Shown: piece by piece, positions 24,182 through 30,628 of the stretch
Numbering within the stretch: position 1 is the stretch's first letter
Layout: each line of letters opens with the position of its first letter
IMG/VR virus record: IMGVR_UViG_3300028712_000009
Span: 1 to 32,521 of that record
Direction: 5' to 3' (one strand)
DNA length: 32,521 nt
From: a virus
Notes under the pieces: generated by a model
The model's input: only the letters and a program-made list of their open reading frames with translations
Told to the model about the DNA's origin: nothing
The model's database searches: none
Made by a program: the position numbers and the translations under genes

Positions 24182-25395
24182 GGCTTCCCCTCTTCCCGGG
24201 CAAAGACGCGCTCGAGGTGAGCCTTCATCGCGGCATCGGCTTTTTCTTTTTGTGTCGGCGGCCGTGCGGGAGCAAACTTACGGGCTGTAATGGGCTCTGT
24301 ATCCCAAATCTGACTATTTAGGTATTTCAGCGGGTCCGTTACAAACGTGGGGTCATCCCACTTCTTCCCTTGGGACCGGATAGTGACGTCATCGATGATG
24401 CGCTGTTGCGTTTGGGGGGGGTAGCGAAAAAACGACTGACGACAGGCGGCAATGCGGGGTACGCTGACGGGCCGGCCGCAACCGTCCATGAGGAAACAGA
24501 AAACCTCAAAGAGTTTGTGCGCTGGGTCTTTGCTGACGACTACCGCTGTTACTGGTTCCGGTTGGGGTTTAGGGATAACTGCTGGAGGGGAGGGGGGGAA
24601 GTATTTGGGTTGTTCCGGTTCCTCTACACTACTAGTAGCTTTTACGCCCCCCTCTGTCACGCCGTATATATCTTCTAATTCTTCTAATTCTTCTTCAATA
24701 AGGATAGGCCCACTGAAAAGTGCATTTTCCGCTACCTGCTTGTAGCGACTTTGTAGCTCTGCCAGGTCTTTTTTATAGTCCTCGCTAAGGCTTTTCAGCC
24801 GTTCTACCGTTGTAGCGGAATTCGCTACATCCTGGCTTACATGTTCTGGGCTTTGGAGGATCTTACGGAGGAAAGGAGGGAGAAAAGTGTAAGCTAGATT
24901 GTAGCGAATTTTGCTACATGCTTGCTTACTCTTTGTCTCGGCGGCGAGCCGCTTTGGATCGAGAACAGGATACCAGACTTTTTCGGGATCGTGCTCCTCA
25001 AGACAACCTTGGCTGATCAGTTTGCGGATGGCTCGGGAGACATGGATGCGGTTATGGCCTGGAGTAAGCCCTAGGATCTGGAGTAGGTGCTTGACCCGCA
25101 GCGGGTATATCTGGCCCTTCTCGTCCGTTACCAGGCGCCCGAGGTCTTCCTTTCTGCCGCTTTCTTTACGCAGAAAGCAGCCCTCTCTAACGTCCGGGCC
25201 GCATGCGCTCGACAGGATCAGCGCCCAGTACACCCGGTCTGTCAAGCATGAGGCAGTAGCTATCTTGTGAAGTGCAAGCTCGCGGGATAGGACCGCGTAG
25301 GATTTAAAGTCATACTTTTTGCGGAGATCCACGTAACCGGGATCTGCTACGCTCTGCTGATTTTGTAAGATAACTGTCGTTCCCAACGCCAACAC
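24178..25395 (-). CDS. replication-initiator-like protein
   Basis: GTG at 25395 opens a 405-aa frame; no better start is visible upstream. Residues ~98-140 look like a winged helix (VKHLLQILGLTPGHNRIHVS, RAIRKLISQGCLEEHD), as in phage replisome organisers. A coiled coil (~195-230), an acidic segment (EEELEELEDIYG) and a Pro-rich linker precede a C-terminal domain (KLFEVFCFLMDGCGRPVSVP ... KKWDDPTFVTDPLKYLNSQ). The DNA of the middle part carries repeated TGTAGC sites in all reading frames and an AT-rich stretch, as expected for an origin inside the initiator gene. It heads the early operon after a 43-aa leader ORF. The protein family is inferred, not recognised by a signature. Confidence 0.6.
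   Translation of the reverse strand: MLALGTTVILQNQQSVADPGYVDLRKKYDFKSYAVLSRELALHKIATASCLTDRVYWALILSSACGPDVREGCFLRKESGRKEDLGRLVTDEKGQIYPLRVKHLLQILGLTPGHNRIHVSRAIRKLISQGCLEEHDPEKVWYPVLDPKRLAAETKSKQACSKIRYNLAYTFLPPFLRKILQSPEHVSQDVANSATTVERLKSLSEDYKKDLAELQSRYKQVAENALFSGPILIEEELEELEDIYGVTEGGVKATSSVEEPEQPKYFPPSPPAVIPKPQPEPVTAVVVSKDPAHKLFEVFCFLMDGCGRPVSVPRIAACRQSFFRYPPQTQQRIIDDVTIRSQGKKWDDPTFVTDPLKYLNSQIWDTEPITARKFAPARPPTQKEKADAAMKAHLERVFAREEGKP
24414..24421. repeat. homopolymer run of eight G within the initiator gene
   Basis: Eight consecutive G (plus strand) lie within codons near the 3' end of the 24178-25395 gene. The frame is intact in this copy. Such tracts are prone to slippage or base-calling error. 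Confidence 0.6.
24660..24930. other. candidate origin: TGTAGC repeats next to AT-rich stretch
   Basis: Inside the initiator-like gene are TGTAGCG-GAATT-CGCTACA (24811-24829) and TGTAGC-GAATTTT-GCTACA (24900-24918). Single copies lie at 24731 (GCTAC), 24741 and 24752. On the coding strand these repeats fall in different reading frames, so the conservation is at DNA level. An AT-rich run with tandem TTCTAATTC lies next to them at ~24664-24700. This matches the lambda O or replisome-organiser layout with the origin inside the initiator gene. Confidence 0.5.
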
Positions 25396-25534
25396 CCAAT
25401 CCGGCGCAAACGCGCCACCGCAGCTAAAAACTTGCAGTTGAGGATTGACTGGCTGGAAACTTATGTGAGAATAAAGCCAGTACTAGCTCAACTGGTACGT
25501 CCTCCCTTCTTTGGGCTCGTAACTTGTCGCTGCT

Positions 25535-25666
25535 CTAATGTTTTCCAGGCACAGGCAGCAACGAGTTATTTTCCATCGGAGGGGGCCTTTCTAGACCCTG
25601 CTGAACTGGCCGCCGCCGGTCCGGATTCAAAGTCGACATCTTTGCATTAGCCACAGTTGACCCCAT
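25535..25666 (-). CDS. 43-aa leader ORF upstream of the early operon
   Basis: ATG at 25666 is preceded on the minus strand by a perfect TTAGGAGG, ten bases away. The 43-aa product (GSTVANAKMSTLNPDRRRPV ... NNSLLPVPGKH) is Pro/Arg-rich and matches nothing I know. The stop is TAG at 25535-25537. It lies 140 bp upstream of the initiator start. The strong ribosome site is the main support. It could be a real small protein or a regulatory leader peptide. Confidence 0.4.
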   Translation of the reverse strand: MGSTVANAKMSTLNPDRRRPVQQGLERPPPMENNSLLPVPGKH

Positions 25667-25751
25667 AGTTTGTTAACCTCCTAACGAACGTTGTAGCCTT
25701 TTGGGTACTTTTAGGCGATTCCCCTTCGGCTTTGGAATTGTGATCCTGAAT

Positions 25752-25770
25752 GTTTGAGGCGTCCTCAAAC
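25752..25770. promoter_or_regulatory. inverted repeat GTTTGAGG-CGT-CCTCAAAC, operator candidate
   Basis: Perfect 8-bp arms with a 3-bp spacer lie between the divergent early operon and integrase 1, 4 bp before the integrase ATG at 25775. It may be a repressor site or a hairpin that blocks integrase translation. The symmetry is unusually good for chance. Confidence 0.5.
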
Positions 25771-25774
25771 GCTC

Positions 25775-26749
25775 ATGGAATTTCATCAGCAACAACTCCC
25801 CCTGTTCGCGGATGCTTTCACAAACGAGAATCATCTGCTGCGGGAAAGTCTGCACTTTGCGGAATCGATCCGCGCGCCCCGTACCTTGCAGGGCTATTTG
25901 AGCGATTGGAAAACCTTTTGCCTGTGGTGTGCCAAGGAAGGGAGGGAAGCCCTTCCCGCCACCACCGACACCGCGAAGCTCTACATAACGGACTCGCTGC
26001 TTCACAACAAACGCGTCAGCACCCTGCGGCACCATGTCTGCGCGATCATCCATCACCACCGGTTGGCGGGATGTATCGAGCCTTCGCGCCGGGAGATTCT
26101 GACGATCCTCACCGGAGCACAAAGGATTCGGGGCGAACAGATGCGGGGCAAGGCGGCGATCACCGTCGAGCAGCTCCGGATGATGGTGTGGAGCATCGAC
26201 CGCCCGGAGCCTGCGCGCACCCGCGACCAGGCCGTTCTGTTGGTCGGCTTTACGTCGGCTCTCCGGCGATCGAACCTCGCGACGTTCACACTCGAGGACG
26301 TGGACTTCCGGCCCCAGGGTTTTGTCATTCACATCCGGAAAGAGAAGCAGGACCAGACCGGGATCGGCCGCTATATCGGAGTCCCTAACGGCAAGCACGC
26401 AGACACTTGTCCCGTCCAAGCTTTGAGGGCTTGGCTGACCTACCGCGGCGTCACGCCGGGGCCGGTCTTCTGCGGAATGCGGGCGTCGAAAATCAACCAC
26501 GCGAAACCTATCCACACGAACACGCTGGCAATGATTGTCAAGAGAGGCGCAGAAGCGCTCGGCCTGGATACAGCCGAGTACGCGGCGCACAGCTTGCGAG
26601 CAGGATTTATAACAAGTGCTCTGGAGGGGGGCGTGGGAGAGATTGTGACCGCACGGCATAGCGGACACCGGTCGCTCGGGACGTTGAAACGCTACATGCG
26701 GTCGGAGGACCCGTTCCGGGCGAACGCCTGCTCTGCTCTGGAGCTTTAG
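25775..26749 (+). CDS. tyrosine recombinase/integrase 1
   Basis: The chosen ATG at 25775 gives 324 aa; a TTG at 25754 is an alternative. The N-terminal SAM-like domain (LLRESLHFAESIRAPRTLQG, YLSDWKTFCLWCAKEG) is followed by the catalytic domain. Catalytic residues are Arg164 (SALRRSNL), probable Lys191 (RKEKQDQ), His272-x-x-Arg275 (AHSLRAG), His298 (SGHRS) and Tyr307 (LKRYMR). All are in family order. The protein mediates site-specific integration or excision. It diverges from the early operon and is followed by a structured non-coding stretch that could hold its attachment site. No Shine-Dalgarno is visible. Confidence 0.9.
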   Translation: MEFHQQQLPLFADAFTNENHLLRESLHFAESIRAPRTLQGYLSDWKTFCLWCAKEGREALPATTDTAKLYITDSLLHNKRVSTLRHHVCAIIHHHRLAGCIEPSRREILTILTGAQRIRGEQMRGKAAITVEQLRMMVWSIDRPEPARTRDQAVLLVGFTSALRRSNLATFTLEDVDFRPQGFVIHIRKEKQDQTGIGRYIGVPNGKHADTCPVQALRAWLTYRGVTPGPVFCGMRASKINHAKPIHTNTLAMIVKRGAEALGLDTAEYAAHSLRAGFITSALEGGVGEIVTARHSGHRSLGTLKRYMRSEDPFRANACSALEL

Positions 26750-26774
26750 CCGGGATGGAGATTTTCTGGACATG

Positions 26775-26890
26775 GCCCTCGTTGCATCGAGGGGTTCGGT
26801 AGTTGGCGGCCGATGCAACTACCCGCCGGGAAGCGGGTACGGCCGCCATACTACGTATCTGCTGCCCGTTAGCAAGACGGGCATTTAAAT
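26775..26890. ncRNA. highly structured non-coding element (ncRNA or attachment site)
   Basis: Stem CCCTCG/CGAGGG is at 26776-26793. A two-part stem has an outer pair GGCGGCCG (26805-26812) with CGGCCGCC (26840-26847) and an inner pair ACCCGC (26821-26826) with GCGGGT (26833-26838). A third stem, TGCCCGT/ACGGGCA, is at 26863-26883 and is followed by TTTAAAT. The first stem's GTTGCATCG (26781-26789) also pairs with CGATGCAAC (26811-26819), which would allow a switch or pseudoknot. Location directly after an integrase makes an attP with arm sites an equal alternative. Strand and transcription are not known. Confidence 0.4.
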
Positions 26891-27078
26891 CGTAACACGG
26901 AGAAGACTGGTAACCAACGACGATTAGCCAAGCCGTGAAATACTGTGATAAAAAAGACACAACATAAAACCTTTACTGCGCTAGTACTGTTGCCAGCGCC
27001 CCTCCACGATAGACCTAACCGTAAATTGATGCAAGCGACAAATGCCATATCGGCAATCGGGAATATTACGGGTTTTCC
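26891..27078. other. non-coding gap, nothing convincing seen
   Basis: This AT-richer stretch lies between the structured element and the end of the minus-strand HNH gene. It holds a small TGCC-ATATC-GGCA inverted repeat (~27041-27053) but no ORF, promoter or clear terminator that I can support. Confidence 0.3.
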
Positions 27079-27429
27079 TTACCGACAAATACGGGTAGGA
27101 CAGTCAATCCACGTTTCATAACGGTGATTAAAATCTCGGATCACGTCGAAGCGATTTAGTTCGTGGAATATCCAGAAACGCTTCCCTAGACGGTGATGGG
27201 CATCGGCCCGATTCCGGTGATGCCCCGCGCATAATGGAATAGCTTCGCGATCGTGGCAGCGTACGCCGAACCCTCGAGGTCCGACATGCGCTGCTTCGAT
27301 GTAATGGGACGTGCATCCTGGAACCGCACACGGCTGATTGCGCAACCAAGCTAGATATTTCGGATCAAGCTCCCGGCCCCGGTAAGGCTTCAAAGCTTTC
27401 CGGCGCATCGGGAGATAGCGGGCAAGCAT
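27079..27429 (-). CDS. DUF968-like HNH nuclease, 116 aa
   Basis: The product has the DUF968-type pattern: DPKYLAWLRNQPCAVPGC, then EAAHVGPRGFGVRCHDREAI, PLCAGHHRNRADAHHRLGKR. This supplies a Cys4-like zinc site and the H/N/H residues of the nuclease core. DUF968 proteins occur in phage recombination modules and are thought to be structure-specific or recombination-associated nucleases. The ATG at 27429 shares one base with the TGA of the upstream HTH gene (TGATG). It is the last gene of the minus-strand operon. Confidence 0.75.
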   Translation of the reverse strand: MLARYLPMRRKALKPYRGRELDPKYLAWLRNQPCAVPGCTSHYIEAAHVGPRGFGVRCHDREAIPLCAGHHRNRADAHHRLGKRFWIFHELNRFDVIRDFNHRYETWIDCPTRICR

Positions 27430-27623
27430 CAGGCGGCAACTTTCAGCATCAACAGCGCAAGCTCGGTACGATTCGACGCGCCGGTCTTTTGGAACGCCCG
27501 TTGCAGCATGTTCTTCACTGACTGCTCGGAGATCTCGAGTTGCGCTGCGATCGCTTTGTTGGACATACCTGTGGCGACCAGGGCCGAGATTTCCATCTCC
27601 CGGCCCGTAAGTGGTTTGCGCAT
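27429..27623 (-). CDS. stand-alone LuxR-type HTH regulator, 64 aa
   Basis: The whole protein is a GerE/LuxR helix-turn-helix: LTGREMEISALVATGMSNKA, IAAQLEISEQSVKNMLQRAF and QKTGASNRTELALL. No receiver or ligand domain is present, so it is a minimal DNA-binding regulator. The start overlaps the TAA of the Gp157-like gene (TAATG). It may act on the phage's own late or lysogeny promoters. Such short LuxR-type proteins occur in phages, but the target cannot be deduced. Confidence 0.8.
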   Translation of the reverse strand: MRKPLTGREMEISALVATGMSNKAIAAQLEISEQSVKNMLQRAFQKTGASNRTELALLMLKVAA

Positions 27624-28153
27624 TACTTGCGGACCACCGTGTGCTTGTCCGTAACGAGCCGTAATCCCGGCACAGTGATTCCGTTCCGCAGGTCGATCTT
27701 GGCTACCTGCTTATCCACCGATTCGCTGACCGTGGTGCGGATATACTGCGCCGGCACTGCTGCCTGGTTGAGCACTTCCACGGATGGCGGAAGCTTCCGC
27801 AAGCTAAACGAGTAGAGACTGCCCTCGAGCCGTTGCCGGCCGGTCGCATCCATCGTCCGCAGGATGGCGTTGTCGATCCGCTCGAGGATTCCCGCTGCGC
27901 GTTTGTTGGCTCGCTCGAGGAGTTGTACCTGCTTCTTTCGCAGGGCGATTTGAAACTCCAGATGGTCGGCGTATTCCGCCATGTTGTCGACCTTGGCGAG
28001 CTGGCGGGAGAGAACATCTACTATCTCCTGCTCGCATTCGGCCCTGACGTCTGCGTCTTCGCACATATCGAGGGAATCGAGCAGTGCTTCAAGATGCTCT
28101 GTGATATCGAATAAAGATTGCGGACGCATCGTGATTACTGGGGCTACAGCCAT
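27623..28153 (-). CDS. Gp157-like phage protein
   Basis: ATG at 28153 is preceded by GGAGG at 8 bp and overlaps the upstream stop (TAATG); longer starts to 28201 are rejected. The 176-aa product fits Siphovirus Gp157: SLFDITEHLEALLDSLDMCE, a long coiled coil (ADHLEFQIALRKKQVQLLER, ANKRAAGILERIDNAILRTM) and a C-terminal beta part ending SVDKQVAKIDLRNGITVPGL. Gp157 was linked to Sfi phage resistance in Streptococcus; its role in phage biology is unclear. It is often in early or recombination modules, as here. Confidence 0.75.
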   Translation of the reverse strand: MAVAPVITMRPQSLFDITEHLEALLDSLDMCEDADVRAECEQEIVDVLSRQLAKVDNMAEYADHLEFQIALRKKQVQLLERANKRAAGILERIDNAILRTMDATGRQRLEGSLYSFSLRKLPPSVEVLNQAAVPAQYIRTTVSESVDKQVAKIDLRNGITVPGLRLVTDKHTVVRK

Positions 28154-28686
28154 TAGTAGCGACCTCCTTTGCTGGTTGCAATGAAAATGGAAAGGGCGCA
28201 CGATCTCAGTTCCATCGGGCTTATCTTGAAAGGCAAGCCCTTCGCTTCGGCATAATCCTGCGCGATCATCAACGCATCCATCGCACTGATGTAACTCGAC
28301 GCCATGATGCCGCTCATTGTGTTAGATTGCGGTTGCGAAGACGGAGCAGCGTTGTTCTGATTGGCATCGCGACCTTCCTCTGTCCTAGCTGAAGCGGCAG
28401 TCGGAGGAATCTTTGACGAGGTCCCCTCCGTCTGCTGCTCGATGCGACGTACGATGATCTGGCCGTTTCGCTTGATCAACTCAAACGACTCGTTCACAGC
28501 TAATCCCAGCGCGTGAATCTTCTGTGCGGCTTCGGGCCGCAGGAAGAACACCTGGTCCATGCTGGTCGAGAACATCACGTTCCCGTTGCTGATTACTTTG
28601 CCAGTGGGGTACTTCAGGACGATCTCGTAAACGACCTCGTTCTCGAAGGTCAGCGTATCTCTGCGTGTTGCGACCGAGCTAGCCAT
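28153..28686 (-). CDS. hypothetical early protein, 177 aa
   Basis: ATG at 28686 overlaps the stop of the preceding small gene (TAATG). The N-terminal half looks like a compact beta domain (YEIVLKYPTGKVISNGNVMF ... ELIKRNGQIIVRRIEQ). A Ser/Gln-rich linker is followed by a helical C-terminus (SYISAMDALMIAQDYAEAKG, MELRSCALSIFIATSKGG). A partner of the Gp157-like protein or a recombination accessory is suggested by position only. Confidence 0.55.
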   Translation of the reverse strand: MASSVATRRDTLTFENEVVYEIVLKYPTGKVISNGNVMFSTSMDQVFFLRPEAAQKIHALGLAVNESFELIKRNGQIIVRRIEQQTEGTSSKIPPTAASARTEEGRDANQNNAAPSSQPQSNTMSGIMASSYISAMDALMIAQDYAEAKGLPFKISPMELRSCALSIFIATSKGGRY

Positions 28687-28865
28687 TATGCAGCCTCCTT
28701 CTCGGCTTGCTCCTGCATAGCAATCTCAAGGTCATCAGACCAGATTTCATGCACGGGGCAGTAGATAGGCTTAATAGCACCGAAGGACGCCTCGCAGCTG
28801 CACTCTGGTTCCGGGTCTTCCACGAGGCCATCGTAGGGATGGGCTTCGTATTCGTTCATTTGCAT
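28686..28865 (-). CDS. small CxC protein, 59 aa, first gene of the operon
   Basis: ATG at 28865 is chosen for its AGGAG at 6 bp; the longer frame to 28928 would run through the promoter. The acidic product has ECSCEAS followed by YCPVHEIWSD, giving a C-x-C ... C-x2-H metal-site pattern, and ends in a charged helix (LEIAMQEQAEKEAA). No family is recognised. It is the first gene behind the strong promoter at 28899-28928, so it is probably produced early. Confidence 0.6.
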   Translation of the reverse strand: MQMNEYEAHPYDGLVEDPEPECSCEASFGAIKPIYCPVHEIWSDDLEIAMQEQAEKEAA

Positions 28866-28898
28866 CGTTTCTCCTGTGTACTTAATGGGTACATAAGT

Positions 28899-28928
28899 AA
28901 TATAGCGTAGCGCTACGCTATCAGTCAA
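28899..28928 (-). promoter_or_regulatory. sigma70-type promoter of the 28865-27079 operon
   Basis: On the minus strand TTGACT (28928-28923) and TATATT (28904-28899) are separated by 18 bp, one mismatch each from consensus. The start codon of the first gene lies 34 bp downstream of the -10. Confidence 0.7.
28902..28921. promoter_or_regulatory. 20-bp perfect palindrome inside the promoter spacer (operator)
   Basis: ATAGCGTAGC and its reverse complement GCTACGCTAT are fused at the centre. It covers the whole spacer and part of the -10, so bound repressor would block RNA polymerase. A 14-of-15 match (CGTAGCGCTAAGCTA) lies at 28959-28973. Confidence 0.75.
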
Positions 28929-28958
28929 GCAATGATGGAGATCTGAGGAAATATTTGT

Positions 28959-28973
28959 CGTAGCGCTAAGCTA
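28959..28973. promoter_or_regulatory. second operator half/variant near the divergent gene
   Basis: CGTAGCGCTAAGCTA matches 14 of 15 bases of the palindrome at 28906-28920. It lies 7 bp before the ATG at 28981, so it could repress the divergent plus-strand pair. Confidence 0.6.
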
Positions 28974-28980
28974 GTACCGA

Positions 28981-29148
28981 ATGGCTACAAAGAAAGATCC
29001 GGCAGCGGTGGCCTTGGGTAGACGAGGCGGGGAAGCTCGAGCAAAGAAACTGACGGCAGAGCAGCGGAGTGAAAGCGCACGGAAAGCGGGGATGGCCGGC
29101 GGCCGTGGAAGGAAGAAGACAGCAACTAAGAAGGCGAAGAAGCGATGA
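28981..29148 (+). CDS. small basic protein, 55 aa
   Basis: Translated directly from ATG at 28981 to TGA at 29146-29148. The product is very basic, with two Gly/Arg-rich segments (AVALGRRGGEARAKKLTAEQ; KAGMAGGRGRKKTATKKAKK). This pattern is common in small phage or bacterial proteins of unknown function, probably DNA or RNA binding. The stop overlaps the next ATG by 4 bp (ATGA). It is divergent from the 28865 operon and sits directly behind an operator copy. Confidence 0.55.
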   Translation: MATKKDPAAVALGRRGGEARAKKLTAEQRSESARKAGMAGGRGRKKTATKKAKKR

Positions 29149-29465
29149 TCGAAGCCCCATTTGAAATGTCGAACCTGTTTCCAAAGCACACCGGGCTGCC
29201 GTTTGTAGTCTGGATATCGGTACGCGGCGGCGCCCGCCATGATGTGCGCGTCAAAGTTTCGGCGAGCGCGAAAGCGATGCCAGGGGATATGGCTACAGTC
29301 GGTATCCGCCCGGATGTACAGGTCCTTGAAGGAGAAGTGGATTCTGCTTCGTTCGATCTGCTTAAGGCCTGGATCGAGTTGAACCGGGCAACGCTTATCT
29401 CCTACTGGGAAGGTGATATCGATACACAGGATGCTTTGGAAGCGCTGGCCAAGGTGAGGAAATAA
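29145..29465 (+). CDS. hypothetical protein, 106 aa
   Basis: ATG at 29145 overlaps the stop of the small basic gene (ATGA). The product has a beta-rich front (HTGLPFVVWISVRGGARHDV, RVKVSASAKAM) and a helical end (FDLLKAWIELNRATLISYWE). The end recalls the C-terminus of DUF4160-like proteins (WIELNR ... YWEG). The whole family is not recognised. It converges on the XRE gene: the stops are adjacent (29463-29468). Confidence 0.55.
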   Translation: MIEAPFEMSNLFPKHTGLPFVVWISVRGGARHDVRVKVSASAKAMPGDMATVGIRPDVQVLEGEVDSASFDLLKAWIELNRATLISYWEGDIDTQDALEALAKVRK

Positions 29466-29705
29466 CTAAACGGTCTGGCGCCGCAATCCCAGCAATCGCG
29501 CCGGCGAAATCTTCAACGCATCGGCAATCTTCAGCAGCGTACTCACCCGCGTATCCAGCAGGCCATCCTCGATCAGGTAGAGAGTAGACCGGCCGATCCC
29601 GGCCTGCCGGGCGAGCTCGGTTTGCGAAAGTCCAGCCGATTCCCGCCAGGTGCGGATCTGGCGATAGTCCAAGATATTGGATTCTACTGTACTTATTTGC
29701 GTCAC
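29466..29705 (-). CDS. XRE-family HTH regulator, repressor candidate
   Basis: GTG at 29705 gives 79 aa; a TTG a few codons later is possible. The HTH is clear: RTWRESAGLSQTELARQAGI, GRSTLYLIEDGLLDTRVSTL and LKIADALKISPARLLGL. No second domain is present. It is a good candidate for binding the palindrome at 28902-28921 and the 28959 copy. It is divergent from the 29727 gene, with only 21 bp between the start codons. Confidence 0.8.
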   Translation of the reverse strand: MTQISTVESNILDYRQIRTWRESAGLSQTELARQAGIGRSTLYLIEDGLLDTRVSTLLKIADALKISPARLLGLRRQTV

Positions 29706-29726
29706 CGTGATTTGATTTTAGTTTAA

Positions 29727-30224
29727 ATGGCGTCTCCCGCGGAACCTGGGCTCCGGTCCAAGCGCAAACCGCCGATGCATGCGGAGCCACAGGCCCCGCC
29801 GGCGACCATTCCATTTCCGCCCCCGTCCCGCTCCCCGGCTATCTCCCGTCCCAAGATCATCGACGAGTTCGGCGCATTGTCCCAGGAGATCGACAAGCTG
29901 CGATTACTCGAGCGGCGTCACGAGCAATTGCGACGGATGATCCTCACCTGGCACAGCGATGCCAGGCCGACAGAAGCGGTGGACGAAGAGGGCAAGACCT
30001 ACTCGGTACATATCAGCCCCTGCGCGGAGCAGCGCATGATCGGCGACATGGAAGCGGTAGCGAACCGTTTAGGCTACAAGACATTTTTTCAAAACTGTAC
30101 ATTCTCGCTTGAAAAGCTCGATGGTTTGATTCTCCCGAAAGACCAGGCGGCCTTCGTCCGCCGGGAATCGATTGGCCCCCGCATCGTCAAGGCGATTCCT
30201 AAGCACCAAGAGCCTGTTTCGTAA
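29727..30224 (+). CDS. hypothetical protein, 165 aa
   Basis: The ATG at 29727 lacks a ribosome site; ATG at 29775 is an alternative. A Pro-rich N-terminus (PPATIPFPPPSRSPAISRP) precedes a helical segment (LSQEIDKLRLLERRHEQLRR) and a mixed C-terminus (CAEQRMIGDMEAVANRLGYK, TFFQNCTFSLEKLDG). No family is recognised. It starts only 21 bp from the divergent XRE start, so promoter overlap is likely. A terminator-like hairpin follows. Confidence 0.55.
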   Translation: MASPAEPGLRSKRKPPMHAEPQAPPATIPFPPPSRSPAISRPKIIDEFGALSQEIDKLRLLERRHEQLRRMILTWHSDARPTEAVDEEGKTYSVHISPCAEQRMIGDMEAVANRLGYKTFFQNCTFSLEKLDGLILPKDQAAFVRRESIGPRIVKAIPKHQEPVS

Positions 30225-30240
30225 GCGGGCTCTATTTTCC
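30209..30240 (+). terminator. probable Rho-independent terminator
   Basis: Stem AGAGCCTG (30209-30216) pairs with CGGGCTCT (30226-30233), with one G-U pair and a 9-nt loop, followed by ATTTT. The stem includes the last codons and stop of the 29727-30224 gene. Confidence 0.55.
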
Positions 30241-30289
30241 GTTTCCGGGTGACCGATAAATCCGGGTTGCCACTCTCTCAGCCCGAACT

Positions 30290-30628
30290 ATGCTCATTCA
30301 CACAGAGCGCACAATTGCGCGGAAGACGCCGGTGTACGACCACGCCGATAAACTGCTGTACCAGGCGGACCGGGACAAGGCGCGTGAGTTATTAGCGCGG
30401 TCCGACGTCGATATCATCGGCACCAACACACGCATCAAGGCACTGCGCTACCGCGGCCCGGACCCAGCCCACAAAATGGGCGGCTCGCATCACAAACGGG
30501 GAGTCGGCGTACCCCACCGGAATGAGAATTATTACAACGTCCGCGGGTGCTGGCACCTCGACAGAATCCCGGTAGCGTACCACCCGCACTTCATTGCAAT
30601 TCTGACGGATAGATTGGTATTGGTATGA
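30290..30628 (+). CDS. hypothetical protein, 112 aa
   Basis: The product has a charged helical middle (YHEADKLL-like: YDHADKLLYQADRDKARELL) and His-rich stretches (DPAHKMGGSHHKRGVGVPHR). No recognised motif is present. It comes after the terminator and has no ribosome site in front. Its stop overlaps the ATG of integrase 2 by 4 bp (ATGA), so the two are probably co-translated. Confidence 0.5.
   Translation: MLIHTERTIARKTPVYDHADKLLYQADRDKARELLARSDVDIIGTNTRIKALRYRGPDPAHKMGGSHHKRGVGVPHRNENYYNVRGCWHLDRIPVAYHPHFIAILTDRLVLV

Noticed and set aside
25445-25473. TTGACT with AGAATA 17 bp later as a plus-strand promoter
   Set aside because: The -10 is weak and the nearest gene in that direction starts ~300 bp later; not strong enough to list as a feature.
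25432-25650. 72-aa plus-strand ORF in the gap upstream of integrase 1
   Set aside because: It has no ribosome site and no protein-like pattern. The minus-strand 43-aa ORF in the same place has a strong ribosome site.
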